Source: Arthrobacter sp. 9V (GTDB lineage Bacteria; Actinomycetota; Actinomycetes; Actinomycetales; Micrococcaceae). Taken from it: DNA of 64,000 bases. The first letter of the stretch is position 1. Each line of letters begins with the position of its first letter. Location of the stretch: contig NZ_LR732912.1 of the NCBI RefSeq assembly GCF_902506065.1, positions 4,617,525 to 4,681,524 of the forward strand, given 5' to 3'. Both the position numbers and the translations under genes were made by a program. Positions 8,219 through 16,645 of this stretch are shown piece by piece. The notes under the pieces are model-generated. The model did no database searches. It saw only the letters and a program-made list of their open reading frames with translations, and was not told the DNA's origin.

Positions 8219-8246
8219 ATTCTATCGATATTCGATAGTTAAGCAA
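8219..8246 (-). promoter_or_regulatory. Promoter with embedded palindromic operator for the DUF2975-XRE pair
   Basis: On the minus strand, -35 TTGCTT (8246-8241) and -10 TAGAAT (8224-8219) are 16 nt apart. The spacer holds a perfect inverted repeat, CTATCGA-N3-TCGATAG (8222-8238), well placed for autorepression by the XRE protein. Confidence 0.65.
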
Positions 8247-8382
8247 GTGGAGTTATGGCTCCCGTAGATAGTCAGCTTGCTTACTAAAGCCTCTTTCCCT
8301 AGGCTTGAACAGGTCAGACAAACAACTCTCACAGCGGCGGCACGCGCTAAAAAGCAGTCCGCCGCGCCATGGAGGAGGAACA

Positions 8383-8949
8383 ATGTCAGAACACAACATC
8401 ACAGGCAAGAAGGTCGCATTCCTGTTGACGGACGGCGTGGAGCAGGTGGAACTCACCAGCCCATGGCAGGCGGTCAAGGACGCGGGAGGCGAGCCAACGC
8501 TCGTGGCTCCCTCCAAGGGAAAACTCCAAGGCTTCAATGGCGTGGACAAGGGTGACACGTTCGACGTCGACCTCGCCGTCGCCGATGCCAACGCTTCCGA
8601 CTTTGACGCCCTGGTTCTTCCCGGCGGCGTTATCAACGCGGATCACCTCCGCGTTGATAAAGACGCGCAGAACTTCACGCGCGCATTCTTTGAGCAGCAC
8701 AAGCCGGTGGCGTCCATCTGCCACGGGCCGTGGATTCTCATTGAGGCCGGCGTGATCAAGGGCCGCAACGTCACCTCGTACCACACGCTCCAGACGGACC
8801 TGAAGAACGCGGGTGCCACTTGGACGGACGAGGAAGTGGTGGTGGACCAGGGCTTGGTCACAAGCCGCAACCCGGACGACCTCCCCGCCTTCAATGCCAA
8901 GGTGGTCGAGGAAATCTCCGAGGGGCAGCACGCAGGGCAGACCGCCTAG
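8383..8949 (+). CDS. DJ-1/PfpI family protein (type 1 glutamine amidotransferase-like)
   Basis: 188-aa member of the PfpI/YhbO group of the DJ-1 superfamily, proteins linked to stress survival and repair or detoxification of carbonyl damage. The nucleophilic elbow is ICHGPW, with Cys at about residue 113 and His at 114; the partner Glu is in the N-terminal LLTDGVEQVEL. The start at 8383 follows GGAGGAGGA; the frame is open upstream, but that extension lacks family resemblance. It is a single-gene unit, divergent from the DUF2975-XRE pair. Confidence 0.93.
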   Translation: MSEHNITGKKVAFLLTDGVEQVELTSPWQAVKDAGGEPTLVAPSKGKLQGFNGVDKGDTFDVDLAVADANASDFDALVLPGGVINADHLRVDKDAQNFTRAFFEQHKPVASICHGPWILIEAGVIKGRNVTSYHTLQTDLKNAGATWTDEEVVVDQGLVTSRNPDDLPAFNAKVVEEISEGQHAGQTA

Positions 8950-8959
8950 CGGGTCACCG

Positions 8960-8981
8960 GCCCCCAATAAATGGGGCTTAA
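8960..8981. terminator. Possible bidirectional terminator
   Basis: A short GCCCC/GGGGC stem (8960-8964 with 8973-8977), followed by TTAATT, lies between the convergent DJ-1 and amidohydrolase genes. Confidence 0.35.
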
Positions 8982-10249
8982 TTGGGCACAGACACCGCGT
9001 GCTCGAACCGGCCGGCGCGTGTTCCGCGCCGCCAGACGTCGCGGATGTTCAAGGTGTCGCTGATCGCAATGGTGGGGTCGCCGTCGACCAGGAGCAGGTC
9101 TGCGCGCTGCCCCACCGCGATGGTTCCACGGTCGGTGAGCCCAAAACGCCGGGCGGTGACTTCCGTTGCAGAGCTGAGCACTTTCGTGGGCGCCAGGCCG
9201 GCGTCCACGAAGTGCTGGAGCTCCTGATGAACGCTGGCACCGTGGGCCAAGCCGCCCAAGAACGGCAGTGGCTGGGAAACATCCGTACCTATGAGCAGGT
9301 CAACTCCAGCCTCGTCCAGCGCACGCAAGGTGTTCAGAACGTCCTGAAGACTGCCCTGAGGGAAACGGTTGAAGCTACTGCGCAAAGTTTCATCCCACTC
9401 CTTTGAGAGCTTCGACGCTACCCTCGGATCATCTGCAAGCGGGGCCCCTGTTATCCCCATCATGGAAGCATTGAGAACCACGCACGCAACCACGAAAGTG
9501 TTGGACTGAGCGATCGCGTCCACTATCTCGGGGGTATGGGGACGATCCATAAACAGATGTGCCAAACCATCAATTCCGGCCTCGATGCTCATCCGCGTCG
9601 CGTCAAGAGTGAGGGCGTGCGCGATCGTGGTCATGCCTAGCCGGCGTGCTTCCGCTACTCCGGCGTTCAGTGTGGCTTGATCGAGCATTGGCAGGCCCGG
9701 GTGCCCTTCGACAGTTCCGTCGTCCACCATGAATTTGATGTAGTCAGAGCCGGCGCCGGCAAGCTGCTGTACAACGGAGATGGCTTCCTCCGGCGAAGTG
9801 ACCTTCGCACGCACAATGGGGTCCACCCTCGGCCGGGCGGCCAGGCCCCCGCCCCGGCCACCGCTTCCGCGCTCCGGACGGAAGTCCTTGGGGAACAACT
9901 CCTCCGGATGGCCACCGGGCGGGGTCAGCCCAAAACCGGCAGAACGCACATCCGCCAATGAGTCGTTCTGCATAATATGGTCCCGGTCCCGGGCCGTGTT
10001 GACGCCTTGCATTTCCAGCTCGGTGGTCACACCGAACTGCAGCGCCATCCGCAGCCCATTGACGTCGGTATGGACGTGCGCATCGATCAAACCCGGGAGA
10101 AGCGTTGTCCCCGGGGCGTCAATAACCTCGGTTCCTTCCGGGACTCTCTCCATAATTGCCTCGATGAGACCGTCAGCGAGGACTACCACCTTCCGGCCCA
10201 GGTTCTTGGTACCGTCAAATACCCGGTCAGCCACAATTGCAGTGCGCAT
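8978..10249 (-). CDS. Metal-dependent amidohydrolase (imidazolonepropionase/Xaa-Pro dipeptidase-like)
   Basis: 423-aa amidohydrolase-superfamily enzyme that hydrolyses a C-N bond in an unknown cyclic or peptide-like substrate. The metal-binding HxH is in GLIDAHVHTD (H58, H60); a probable bridging Lys is in YIKFMVDDG; later ligands lie in HALTLD and HLFMDRPH, and the metal Asp is in LIGTDVSQ. The final beta-sandwich strand GQRADLLLVDGDP is typical. No signal peptide is present. Divergent from a MarR regulator 105 bp away, which probably controls it. Confidence 0.9.
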   Translation of the reverse strand: MRTAIVADRVFDGTKNLGRKVVVLADGLIEAIMERVPEGTEVIDAPGTTLLPGLIDAHVHTDVNGLRMALQFGVTTELEMQGVNTARDRDHIMQNDSLADVRSAGFGLTPPGGHPEELFPKDFRPERGSGGRGGGLAARPRVDPIVRAKVTSPEEAISVVQQLAGAGSDYIKFMVDDGTVEGHPGLPMLDQATLNAGVAEARRLGMTTIAHALTLDATRMSIEAGIDGLAHLFMDRPHTPEIVDAIAQSNTFVVACVVLNASMMGITGAPLADDPRVASKLSKEWDETLRSSFNRFPQGSLQDVLNTLRALDEAGVDLLIGTDVSQPLPFLGGLAHGASVHQELQHFVDAGLAPTKVLSSATEVTARRFGLTDRGTIAVGQRADLLLVDGDPTIAISDTLNIRDVWRRGTRAGRFEHAVSVPN

Positions 10250-10307
10250 AGGAATAGTCCCCGTTTCACGTGTTATGCATCAGTCGATGGCCTCGCTTCA
10301 ATACGTG

Positions 10308-10323
10308 CATAGTATCATCTATG
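10308..10323. promoter_or_regulatory. Possible MarR operator
   Basis: CATAG-N6-CTATG in the 105-bp gap between the divergent amidohydrolase and MarR genes. The arms are only 5 bp, so this is a weak call based mainly on position. Confidence 0.35.
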
Positions 10324-10354
10324 TGACAAGTTGCACGCAGTTTTAGGAGAAGTT

Positions 10355-10843
10355 ATGAATGAGCAGAGCCCCGACTCCATGAAGGCTCCCGATGATGAGG
10401 CGCTTCTGGAGACGATCGGCACAGCTTTCTCCAAACTGCGGCGGCGGACCTCAAGCGTTCCCTTGGACCCCCCGATCGAACGAACCAATATCCAACGTGA
10501 CCTTCTCTTGGCGGTGGTTGAAGAATCCGACGGCCTCTTGAGCGTGAACGCCGTTGCCGCGGCTTTATCGATGGATCGGACCGCAGTCAGCCGGCTCGTA
10601 GCCCGCTGCGTGTCTGAAGGTCTACTAGAGCGCGTCGCTTCCCAAACGGATGGGCGAAGCATCACGCTCCGACTCGCCTCCCAAGGGCACCAGACACTCG
10701 CGCACTCCCGCCGTCAACAGCGGCAGGCGTTCGACTACATCACCAAGGACTGGGAACATGAGGAGCGGATCCAATTCGCCAGGTTGCTGCACAAGTACGT
10801 TACGGCCACGGCATCCCTGCCCCGGCCTTCAACGGACGACTAA
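10355..10843 (+). CDS. MarR-family transcriptional regulator
   Basis: 162-aa winged-helix regulator. The start at 10355 is preceded by AGGAGA (10345-10350). The winged helix is evident in VNAVAAALSMDRTAVSRLVARCVSEGLLERVASQTDGRSITLRL, with the DxRS/T wing motif typical of MarR proteins (DGRS). Flanking helices would form the dimer interface. It is divergent from the amidohydrolase, the usual arrangement for a MarR repressor and its single target. The ligand is unknown. Confidence 0.9.
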   Translation: MNEQSPDSMKAPDDEALLETIGTAFSKLRRRTSSVPLDPPIERTNIQRDLLLAVVEESDGLLSVNAVAAALSMDRTAVSRLVARCVSEGLLERVASQTDGRSITLRLASQGHQTLAHSRRQQRQAFDYITKDWEHEERIQFARLLHKYVTATASLPRPSTDD

Positions 10844-10908
10844 GGTGAGCGCTGGCTCCAAGTCATCACAAATTCCGGTAGGGGTCGGCGCAATCAAGGG
10901 GCACCACG

Positions 10909-11871
10909 TCACCCGGCACCACCAACCAAGGTGTCGCCCAGAACATCCAGGAACTCGGCAATATCCTTCGCTCCTTCAATCGCGGGGGTGGCGAAATCGC
11001 CATCGCGTCCGATCAGGAATGCGCTGGGGAACTTGCTGATGTTCATCAGGCGGGCCGCCATCCTTCCGGAATCAAGAAGCAGATAATCCGCCATGTCCGG
11101 ATGCATTTCAAGGGCGCTGTGAGGTGATTCGTCCAGCACCAGGCGCGCGGTGGCAAGGCCGGCCGCTCGGCTCCTCCATGCATTCAGTGCGTCACCGGCG
11201 ATCATGCATGAGGGGCAACCCTTCTTGGTGAACAGCAGCACTACAGGGCAATCACGAGCAATTGTTTGCAGGTTCACCGTTTGAAGCCGGATGTCCCGAA
11301 GGCCCAATTCCGCGGCCCGTTTAACGGCTGGCACGCCCTTTTCTCCACCGGCTATTTCGGGAGCCATCGCAACTCCAGCCAGTACGGCCAGGGCCAGCAC
11401 CAGGAAGCCCACAACCACAGTAGATAGGTCGTGACGCCAGAGGATCCCCGGGCCGCCTCCCACCAGGGCCCCTGCTGCCACAAGAGTGAGCACAGCATTC
11501 CGGACGACTGTCCACCAGCTGATGGTGGTCTTTTTGGCACCAAAACAATTGCACTCCGCCGGCTGGTCCCGAACCGCTGCTCGCCACACAGCGGCCAGGA
11601 ACGCCCCGGAAAGCATCAGTGCCGCTGCCGAGAAGGGGAAGTACCACTTTCCCGGAGCGGCCAGTAGGCCCAGCGCAATGAGCATCTCCAGCCACGGCAG
11701 ACCCTGGGCAATAAGTGGGCGCCTGAGGAAGGAAGGGACAGCCAGGGATTCCATTCCGGCAGCGACCGCTCCGGGGGACCTGAGCTTGGCCCAGGCCGCG
11801 ACGAGGAACATGACCGCAACACAGCCGGCGAGACTGCCGAATAAGGACGAAAAAGACATGAGAAAGTCCAC
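10909..11871 (-). CDS. MauE/DoxX-like membrane protein fused to a thioredoxin-like domain
   Basis: 320-aa two-part protein. The N-terminal 170 or so residues are a four-helix MauE/DoxX membrane domain with the paired-Cys loop AECNCFG. The C-terminal part is a thioredoxin-like fold with the redox pair CPSC in LLFTKKGCPSCMIAGDAL and a cis-Pro-like FPSAFLIG segment. MauE proteins are associated with disulfide formation or methylamine dehydrogenase maturation; the fusion suggests membrane-to-extracytoplasmic thiol exchange. I used the GTG at 11871; an ATG four codons later is possible, and no strong ribosome site distinguishes them. It faces, across 200 bp, a gene for a six-cysteine exported protein that may be its client. 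Confidence 0.85.
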   Translation of the reverse strand: MDFLMSFSSLFGSLAGCVAVMFLVAAWAKLRSPGAVAAGMESLAVPSFLRRPLIAQGLPWLEMLIALGLLAAPGKWYFPFSAAALMLSGAFLAAVWRAAVRDQPAECNCFGAKKTTISWWTVVRNAVLTLVAAGALVGGGPGILWRHDLSTVVVGFLVLALAVLAGVAMAPEIAGGEKGVPAVKRAAELGLRDIRLQTVNLQTIARDCPVVLLFTKKGCPSCMIAGDALNAWRSRAAGLATARLVLDESPHSALEMHPDMADYLLLDSGRMAARLMNISKFPSAFLIGRDGDFATPAIEGAKDIAEFLDVLGDTLVGGAG

Positions 11872-12073
11872 TACCCAAGACTAGGGATGAGAGGGCGCCG
11901 CGCAAATCCTCGGGATCAGATAGGAAATGCGGAATAGGACATTTGAGTTAGCGAGTTCATTCACTATGTTGACCTGATGTAAATTCCCGTGGGAGTGCTT
12001 GCTGACATCCCTTATCGAGTGCATTTCAGCAATCGAATTTTACTGGTCCCAGTCTCGGGAAGGTTTCATTGAA

Positions 12074-12715
12074 ATGACCGATCCTCAAGAAATAAGCAAG
12101 ATTACCAGGCGCAAGGTCGCAAAGGGTGCAGCTTGGTCGCTGCCCGCCATCGCAGCGGCCGTTGCAGCTCCGGCCGCTGCGGCTTCTGTTCCACCCCCAG
12201 CCTGCCCCGGATGTTTTGAGCCCGGCGCTATCCCACTGCCGTTCACCTCGCAGGTTCTCGTGTCCAACAAATCTGGAACTCTCGCTATCGTTTCTGCGCT
12301 GAACGTGGATTCCAGCGGTTGTGACGTCAGCCTTTTCCAACCGGCATACTCCGCCATCATGACCAGCGCCATACTGACCATGTCCAATGGAAGCACCTAC
12401 AATTCCACTGCCGGGCTTGGTACCGGCGTTGGAACGTTCGGCTCCATCAGCGCATTCAACATGAATGCAATCTTTTCAGGCACCAATTTCCCGGTAGGCG
12501 GCTCACTCGTCTCCGGCTATCCGGTGGTACCCACCAAGCTTTGCGTGAATTTCAACATGGTCCTGGTAGGCCTTCCCAGCCTTATTCAATTGCAATGCCC
12601 GGTTAAGCTTTGCTGGGATATCCGCACCACCGCAACCGGCATCGTCGCTCCCGTTCCATTCGTCAACACCGGAGCCGGCACGCTGAACTTCACGGGGCTA
12701 ATGTCCCCCGCCTAA
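12074..12715 (+). CDS. Tat-exported cysteine-containing protein
   Basis: 213-aa secreted protein of unknown function. The start at 12074 follows GGGAAGG by about 10 nt; in-frame codons further upstream read as non-coding. The N-terminus (ITRRKVAKGAAWSLPAIAAAV, then APAAAAS) is a twin-arginine signal of a form common in Actinobacteria. The mature part has six cysteines: a CPGC pair just after the signal, then three regions with C, C, and CPVKLC. It is rich in Ser, Thr and Gly and otherwise beta-like. The divergent MauE-thioredoxin fusion could oxidise its disulfides. Confidence 0.8.
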   Translation: MTDPQEISKITRRKVAKGAAWSLPAIAAAVAAPAAAASVPPPACPGCFEPGAIPLPFTSQVLVSNKSGTLAIVSALNVDSSGCDVSLFQPAYSAIMTSAILTMSNGSTYNSTAGLGTGVGTFGSISAFNMNAIFSGTNFPVGGSLVSGYPVVPTKLCVNFNMVLVGLPSLIQLQCPVKLCWDIRTTATGIVAPVPFVNTGAGTLNFTGLMSPA

Positions 12716-12789
12716 AGCTTTGGGCAGCGAAGTACCGTCGTAATGTTGCGCAGGTCACACTCGCCGCATACGCTGGGGGACGCTGCAGC

Positions 12790-13128
12790 GTGGCAGCAAG
12801 GATGAAAGGCAGTACATTGGCCAGCGACAAGCTCTCCGTAGTTGTTCGCGTCGACGTTGACGGCGAACAGATCCAGATCGCAGCAACCGGTCGGGTGACC
12901 GCTTTGAGCCTCCAGGGGCTTTACCCGGTGGTCCAACGCACCAGGAGCCTTGGCGGCGGACTCGGCGTCGAAATGGACCTATCCAAGGCGACTATTGACC
13001 AAGATGCCCTCGAACAGCTGCAGGGCTACGCCGCACTCCACGCTGTTCCGGTGCGCCTCGCGGCGGACTTCGGCAACGTGACCGCACTTCCGGCCCGCAG
13101 CCTTCAAACCGCCAACCGCGCCGCCTAA
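12790..13128 (+). CDS. Hypothetical protein, STAS-like
   Basis: 112-aa cytoplasmic protein. GTG at 12790 has GGGGGA 9 nt upstream; the ATG at 12802 lacks a well-spaced site. The alternation of strands and helices (VVRVDVDGEQIQIAATGRVT, then a helix, then GVEMDLSKATIDQDALEQL) resembles a STAS/anti-anti-sigma fold, but I do not see a clear phosphorylatable Ser. It lies 74 nt after the Tat-exported protein gene in the same direction. Could be co-transcribed; function unknown. Confidence 0.65.
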   Translation: MAARMKGSTLASDKLSVVVRVDVDGEQIQIAATGRVTALSLQGLYPVVQRTRSLGGGLGVEMDLSKATIDQDALEQLQGYAALHAVPVRLAADFGNVTALPARSLQTANRAA

Positions 13129-13169
13129 CCCCAACAAGTCAAGTACCCGCCGTCCAACAGGAGTTACAC

Positions 13170-13721
13170 ATGCGCAAAGTCACCGCCGGCCTGTTCCACT
13201 CAGTGGACGGCGTAGTTCAGGACCCCTTCAAGTTTCAGTTCGACAGCTTCGACGCCGAACTCGGCACCGGACTGACCAAGATGATCAACACTGTGGACAC
13301 CGTGGTGTTGGGCCGCGTCAGTTACCAGGAGTGGGCCGGATATTGGCCGAATGCGCAGCAAGACGACGACTTTGCCGCCTTTATCAACCCTGTGGAGAAG
13401 TTCGTCGCATCCCGCACCTTGTCTGAGCCTCTTGAATGGGAGAACTCGCATCTGATCGAGGGCGATGTTGAGCAGTTCGTCACGGACCTGAAGTCCCGGG
13501 ATGGTGGCGAAATCGCCGTTTGCGGCAGCATCTCCTTGGTCCGTCAGCTGCTGTTCGCAGGCATCCTGGACGAACTGACCCTGATGACCCACCCGGTGGT
13601 GGCTGGCAGCGGCCGACGACTTTTCGAAGAAGGCGATCCTTTGCACCGGCTCGTACTGGAGAACCAGTACGCCACCAGCAAGGGCAACGTGGTCAGCACG
13701 TACAGCCTTCTAAAAGACTGA
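13170..13721 (+). CDS. Dihydrofolate reductase family (RibD C-terminal-like) protein
   Basis: 183-aa NADPH-binding protein of the DHFR/RibD-C group, widespread in soil Actinobacteria. Recognisable segments are the N-terminal strand MRKVTAGLFHSVDGVVQ, TVVLGRVSYQEWAGYWP (equivalent to the NADPH loop), and the C-terminal VCGSISLVRQLLFAGILDELTLMTHPVVAGSGRRLFEEG. AGGAG at 13159-13163 sets the start. True DHFR activity is not expected; physiological substrate unknown. Confidence 0.92.
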   Translation: MRKVTAGLFHSVDGVVQDPFKFQFDSFDAELGTGLTKMINTVDTVVLGRVSYQEWAGYWPNAQQDDDFAAFINPVEKFVASRTLSEPLEWENSHLIEGDVEQFVTDLKSRDGGEIAVCGSISLVRQLLFAGILDELTLMTHPVVAGSGRRLFEEGDPLHRLVLENQYATSKGNVVSTYSLLKD

Positions 13722-13770
13722 ACGCACGACGGCGACACCCGCCAGTCGCCGTCGGCCCGCCTCAGTCGTC

Positions 13771-14724
13771 TCACCCCTGCAGCAACGCTGCACCCAGCTC
13801 GCTCCTGAAGTAGAGCACGCTTCGGCCGTAACGGGTTGAGGTCACGAGCCCGGCGTCGCGTAGCACCCTGAGATGTTGATTCACTGCGGACGTTGTGACG
13901 CCGAAGCGTAGGCCGAGCTCGGTGGACGAGGCCGGGGTAGCCAGTGCCGTGAGCAGGCTGGTCCGGACCTCACCCAGCACGGCCACAATTGCAGCCGGAT
14001 TTGTGATTCGCTCCGCCTCCCACATGGCGCCTTGGCCCCGGGCCGGGTACTCGAGCAGCGGCGGGTCGCCGTGATTCACGGGTGCGGAGGCCCTGCGGGT
14101 GAACATGGTGGGAACAAGGGTCAGCCCAAGGCCGTCCGTTTTCTCGGTCCGCGACGCCGGATTCTTCAGTGTCACGGAAATGACGCGACCATCGAACTCC
14201 ACCGCGCCGGACAAGTCGTTCAGCATTGCAAACAGCCCGCCCTGCGCAATCTGCCGGCCCCGGTGGACGATGTCCGCTTCCAGGATGGTGCGCATTCGCG
14301 CCCAATGAGGTGCGAAGCAGGTGTCCCAGAACTCCCGAAGGACACGGACCATACGCCGGATGGCCGGAGCGACAGGGCCGGAAAAGAACGTGGGAACAGC
14401 GCCGTGCACCCGGATCAGGTCTCCATGGAACTGCTCGGCTGACATCTGCTCCAAGGCCGCGAACTCGTCATCGATCCGGGTGAGCGGGGAGTGAGGCCGG
14501 GGGTTCAGGAAGTCCGGTGTCCACAATCGGTTGTCCACCAAGGCCAGCAATCCGTCCAGGTCCAAGCGGGAGCGGGCCTCTTCTGTCCGACGCAACCAAG
14601 GAAGCTGAAGTGGATAGTGGCCGGGGTCTCGAATGGCTCTGAGGGACAGCCCAAGTTCACACAATGGTGAGATGCCAAACCGCACACCGCCCAAGTCCGC
14701 GTCTGACAACTCGTACTTCAACAT
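13771..14724 (-). CDS. ArsR-type winged-helix regulator with DUF5937-like N-terminal domain
   Basis: 317-aa regulator. The C-terminal 80 residues are an ArsR winged helix (TELGLRFGVTTSAVNQHLRVLRDAGLVTSTRYGRSVLYF). The longer N-terminal region is of the type paired with ArsR domains in actinobacterial DUF5937 proteins and may sense a ligand. I took the ATG at 14724; a TTG three codons earlier (14733) is also possible. It is divergent from the MFS transporter 56 bp away, which is the probable target. Confidence 0.85.
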   Translation of the reverse strand: MLKYELSDADLGGVRFGISPLCELGLSLRAIRDPGHYPLQLPWLRRTEEARSRLDLDGLLALVDNRLWTPDFLNPRPHSPLTRIDDEFAALEQMSAEQFHGDLIRVHGAVPTFFSGPVAPAIRRMVRVLREFWDTCFAPHWARMRTILEADIVHRGRQIAQGGLFAMLNDLSGAVEFDGRVISVTLKNPASRTEKTDGLGLTLVPTMFTRRASAPVNHGDPPLLEYPARGQGAMWEAERITNPAAIVAVLGEVRTSLLTALATPASSTELGLRFGVTTSAVNQHLRVLRDAGLVTSTRYGRSVLYFRSELGAALLQG

Positions 14725-14780
14725 GAAGCACAACGCTACATCAATACCGGTTACCCTCCAGGAATGAAAGAACTTGGGGC

Positions 14781-16034
14781 GTGACTACATCCCGCATAAA
14801 CAAAGCCCCGCAGCACAGCCTCCGCGCGGCGCTGTCAGATCCCACCCTGAGGATCCTCGCCTCTGCCATTCTCGTGTCCACCCTGGGCCGCGGCATCTTC
14901 CTCACGTTGACGGTGCTGTATTTCAGCCGCTTCGTCGGACTGAGTGCCGTTGAAATTGCTGTGATCCTCTCCGTCTCCAGCGGCGTGGGCGTCGCCACGT
15001 CCTATATCGGGGGCCGCCTCGCCGACCACTTTTCCGCACGCCGGCTCCTGGTTGGAATGGTCGCCATCGAAGGTCTCGCGATCGCAAGCTATACGTTCGC
15101 GGGGAACTTCAGCACCGTCGTCGTGATTGCGTGTATCGCGGTAGGGGTCAACCGTGGTGCGAACGCCACGCGCTCCGCGATCATCGCCCGGGCCTTCGAC
15201 GGTCCGAACCGGGTGAATGCGCGCGCAGTCCTCCGGACCGTCACCAACCTGGGCATCGCCGTTGGAGGGATGGTTGCCGGACTGGCACTTTTGGCCGGAA
15301 CCGCGGGCGCGTTCCGGGGAATGATGGTGGGCGCCGGTGTTGTCTACATCCTGAGCGGGCTGTCCCTGCGCCGCCTCCCCAAGCGGGTAGACGCACCGCG
15401 CCACGATCCCGCCAACCCCGCCCCGAAGCGCGGAGTATCCCCCTTCAGGGACGGCCGCTACGTGCTTCTGACCGTGCTGTCCGGTATCTCCGGAATGCAG
15501 TTCGGCCTCGCCGAAATGGGCGTCCCGTTGTGGATTTCCCAAGACACCAGCGCCCCGGACGTCCTGATATCCGCCATCCTTGTCATTAACACTTTGTGTG
15601 TGGTCCTGCTGCAAGTTCCGTTGTCGCGCGGCACCGACCACCCCCGTCGTGCAGGAAATATCGTCATGGCTGGTGGCCTGCTCATGGCTGTAGCGTGCGT
15701 GCTCTACGCCTCGGCTGGCGGGGCGCCGGTCGTCGCCGCCATCGCCCTGCTGTGCGGCGCGGCCCTCCTTCACGCATTCGCGGAAATCCTTTCGCAAGCC
15801 GGAGCCTGGGGACTCAGCTTCGAACTGGCCAACCCCCTCCAAGCAGGCGCTTACCAAGGAATGTTCGGCATGGGATCCGCCCTGGGGGCCATGCTCGCAC
15901 CGCTCGTGGTGACCGCCGCCGTCGTCGAACATGGCGCGTTTGGTTGGGGCATCCTGGGTGCCGTCTTCCTTGCGGCGGGGGCGGGAGTCATGCTGATAGC
16001 GCGGAAGGCGTCGACGACGGCGGTAGTAGCCTAA
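14781..16034 (+). CDS. MFS transporter
   Basis: 417-aa major facilitator with twelve hydrophobic segments. The loop between helices 2 and 3 has the MFS signature region GGRLADHFSARRLL. GTG start at 14781 with a weak ribosome site (TTGGGG). A cytosolic loop with KRVDAPRHDP divides the two halves. Likely a drug or metabolite exporter controlled by the divergent ArsR protein; no substrate can be named. Confidence 0.88.
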   Translation: MTTSRINKAPQHSLRAALSDPTLRILASAILVSTLGRGIFLTLTVLYFSRFVGLSAVEIAVILSVSSGVGVATSYIGGRLADHFSARRLLVGMVAIEGLAIASYTFAGNFSTVVVIACIAVGVNRGANATRSAIIARAFDGPNRVNARAVLRTVTNLGIAVGGMVAGLALLAGTAGAFRGMMVGAGVVYILSGLSLRRLPKRVDAPRHDPANPAPKRGVSPFRDGRYVLLTVLSGISGMQFGLAEMGVPLWISQDTSAPDVLISAILVINTLCVVLLQVPLSRGTDHPRRAGNIVMAGGLLMAVACVLYASAGGAPVVAAIALLCGAALLHAFAEILSQAGAWGLSFELANPLQAGAYQGMFGMGSALGAMLAPLVVTAAVVEHGAFGWGILGAVFLAAGAGVMLIARKASTTAVVA

Positions 16035-16038
16035 GCGG

Positions 16039-16224
16039 TCACAGGCCCTGGTGGCTGCCCCCCCCGCCGGAAACATGCTCCCCAGCCAGCCCGACGGGAT
16101 GGTCCGGGTCAACGGGCTCATCCCCAGCCGAGCAATCCGGGCAAGGCCCATCAGGGAACTCGCCCATTTGCTTCCAGATCCACCCCTCCAGGCAGTAGTT
16201 GTTCCGGCAGTCCTTTTGCCCCAT
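16039..16224 (-). CDS. Small Cys-containing hypothetical protein
   Basis: 61-aa acidic protein, convergent with the MFS gene. ATG at 16224 has GGGGAG 6 nt upstream (16236-16231), which is a good site. Cysteines occur as CRNNYC and CPDC, compatible with a small metal-binding knuckle. The rest is rich in Gly, Asp and Pro. I do not recognise the family; it marks the left boundary of the decayed island. Confidence 0.5.
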   Translation of the reverse strand: MGQKDCRNNYCLEGWIWKQMGEFPDGPCPDCSAGDEPVDPDHPVGLAGEHVSGGGGSHQGL

Positions 16225-16645
16225 ACCCGTCTCCCCAAAAGCATTCGCTGTCTCGGTGGATATGTAGCGCCAAGGGACGATTTACTACGCGAGACGGTAC
16301 CGGGATTCCTACTGGACTCGGGGGGTGTGTGGCCGGCCCGGGGGGTCTAAGTCAGAACCGGCCACACTGTCCGCTGAGCAAGCGGACTTTACGCACAGCC
16401 GGCCAGCCAACATATGGGGCCTTGCCAGTGCGCAGTGACCGGCCGACGAAAGGGTCTCGTCTTCCCATCAACCGTGGCCGCGGTTCCGCATCCGAAATGC
16501 ACCCAGCAGCCTGTCACTTACTTAGTAGTGAAGCCACTGACCGAATCGTGACATGGTTTTGTGAGCTTTTATTTGATTCTTACTGAATGAAACCTCCGCC
16601 TCGCCCCGGCTGCCCGACTCCTCAACGATTTCCTTGGTCCTCTTC
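16225..16645. other. Gene-poor stretch with two tandem hairpins
   Basis: No supported gene in 421 bp. Two adjacent perfect inverted repeats are present: GTGTGGCCGG (16327-16336) with CCGGCCACAC (16358-16367), then GTCCGCT (16369-16375) with AGCGGAC (16381-16387), followed by TTT. The second has a terminator shape. The segment looks like remnant sequence next to the broken SRAP gene. Confidence 0.5.

Noticed and set aside
12610..12789. N-terminal extension of the STAS-like ORF
   Set aside because: Overlaps the end of the Tat-exported protein gene and is Arg/His-rich; the GTG at 12790 has a proper ribosome site.
14835..16244. 469-codon minus-strand frame across the MFS gene
   Set aside because: Shadow of the MFS coding strand; no motif.
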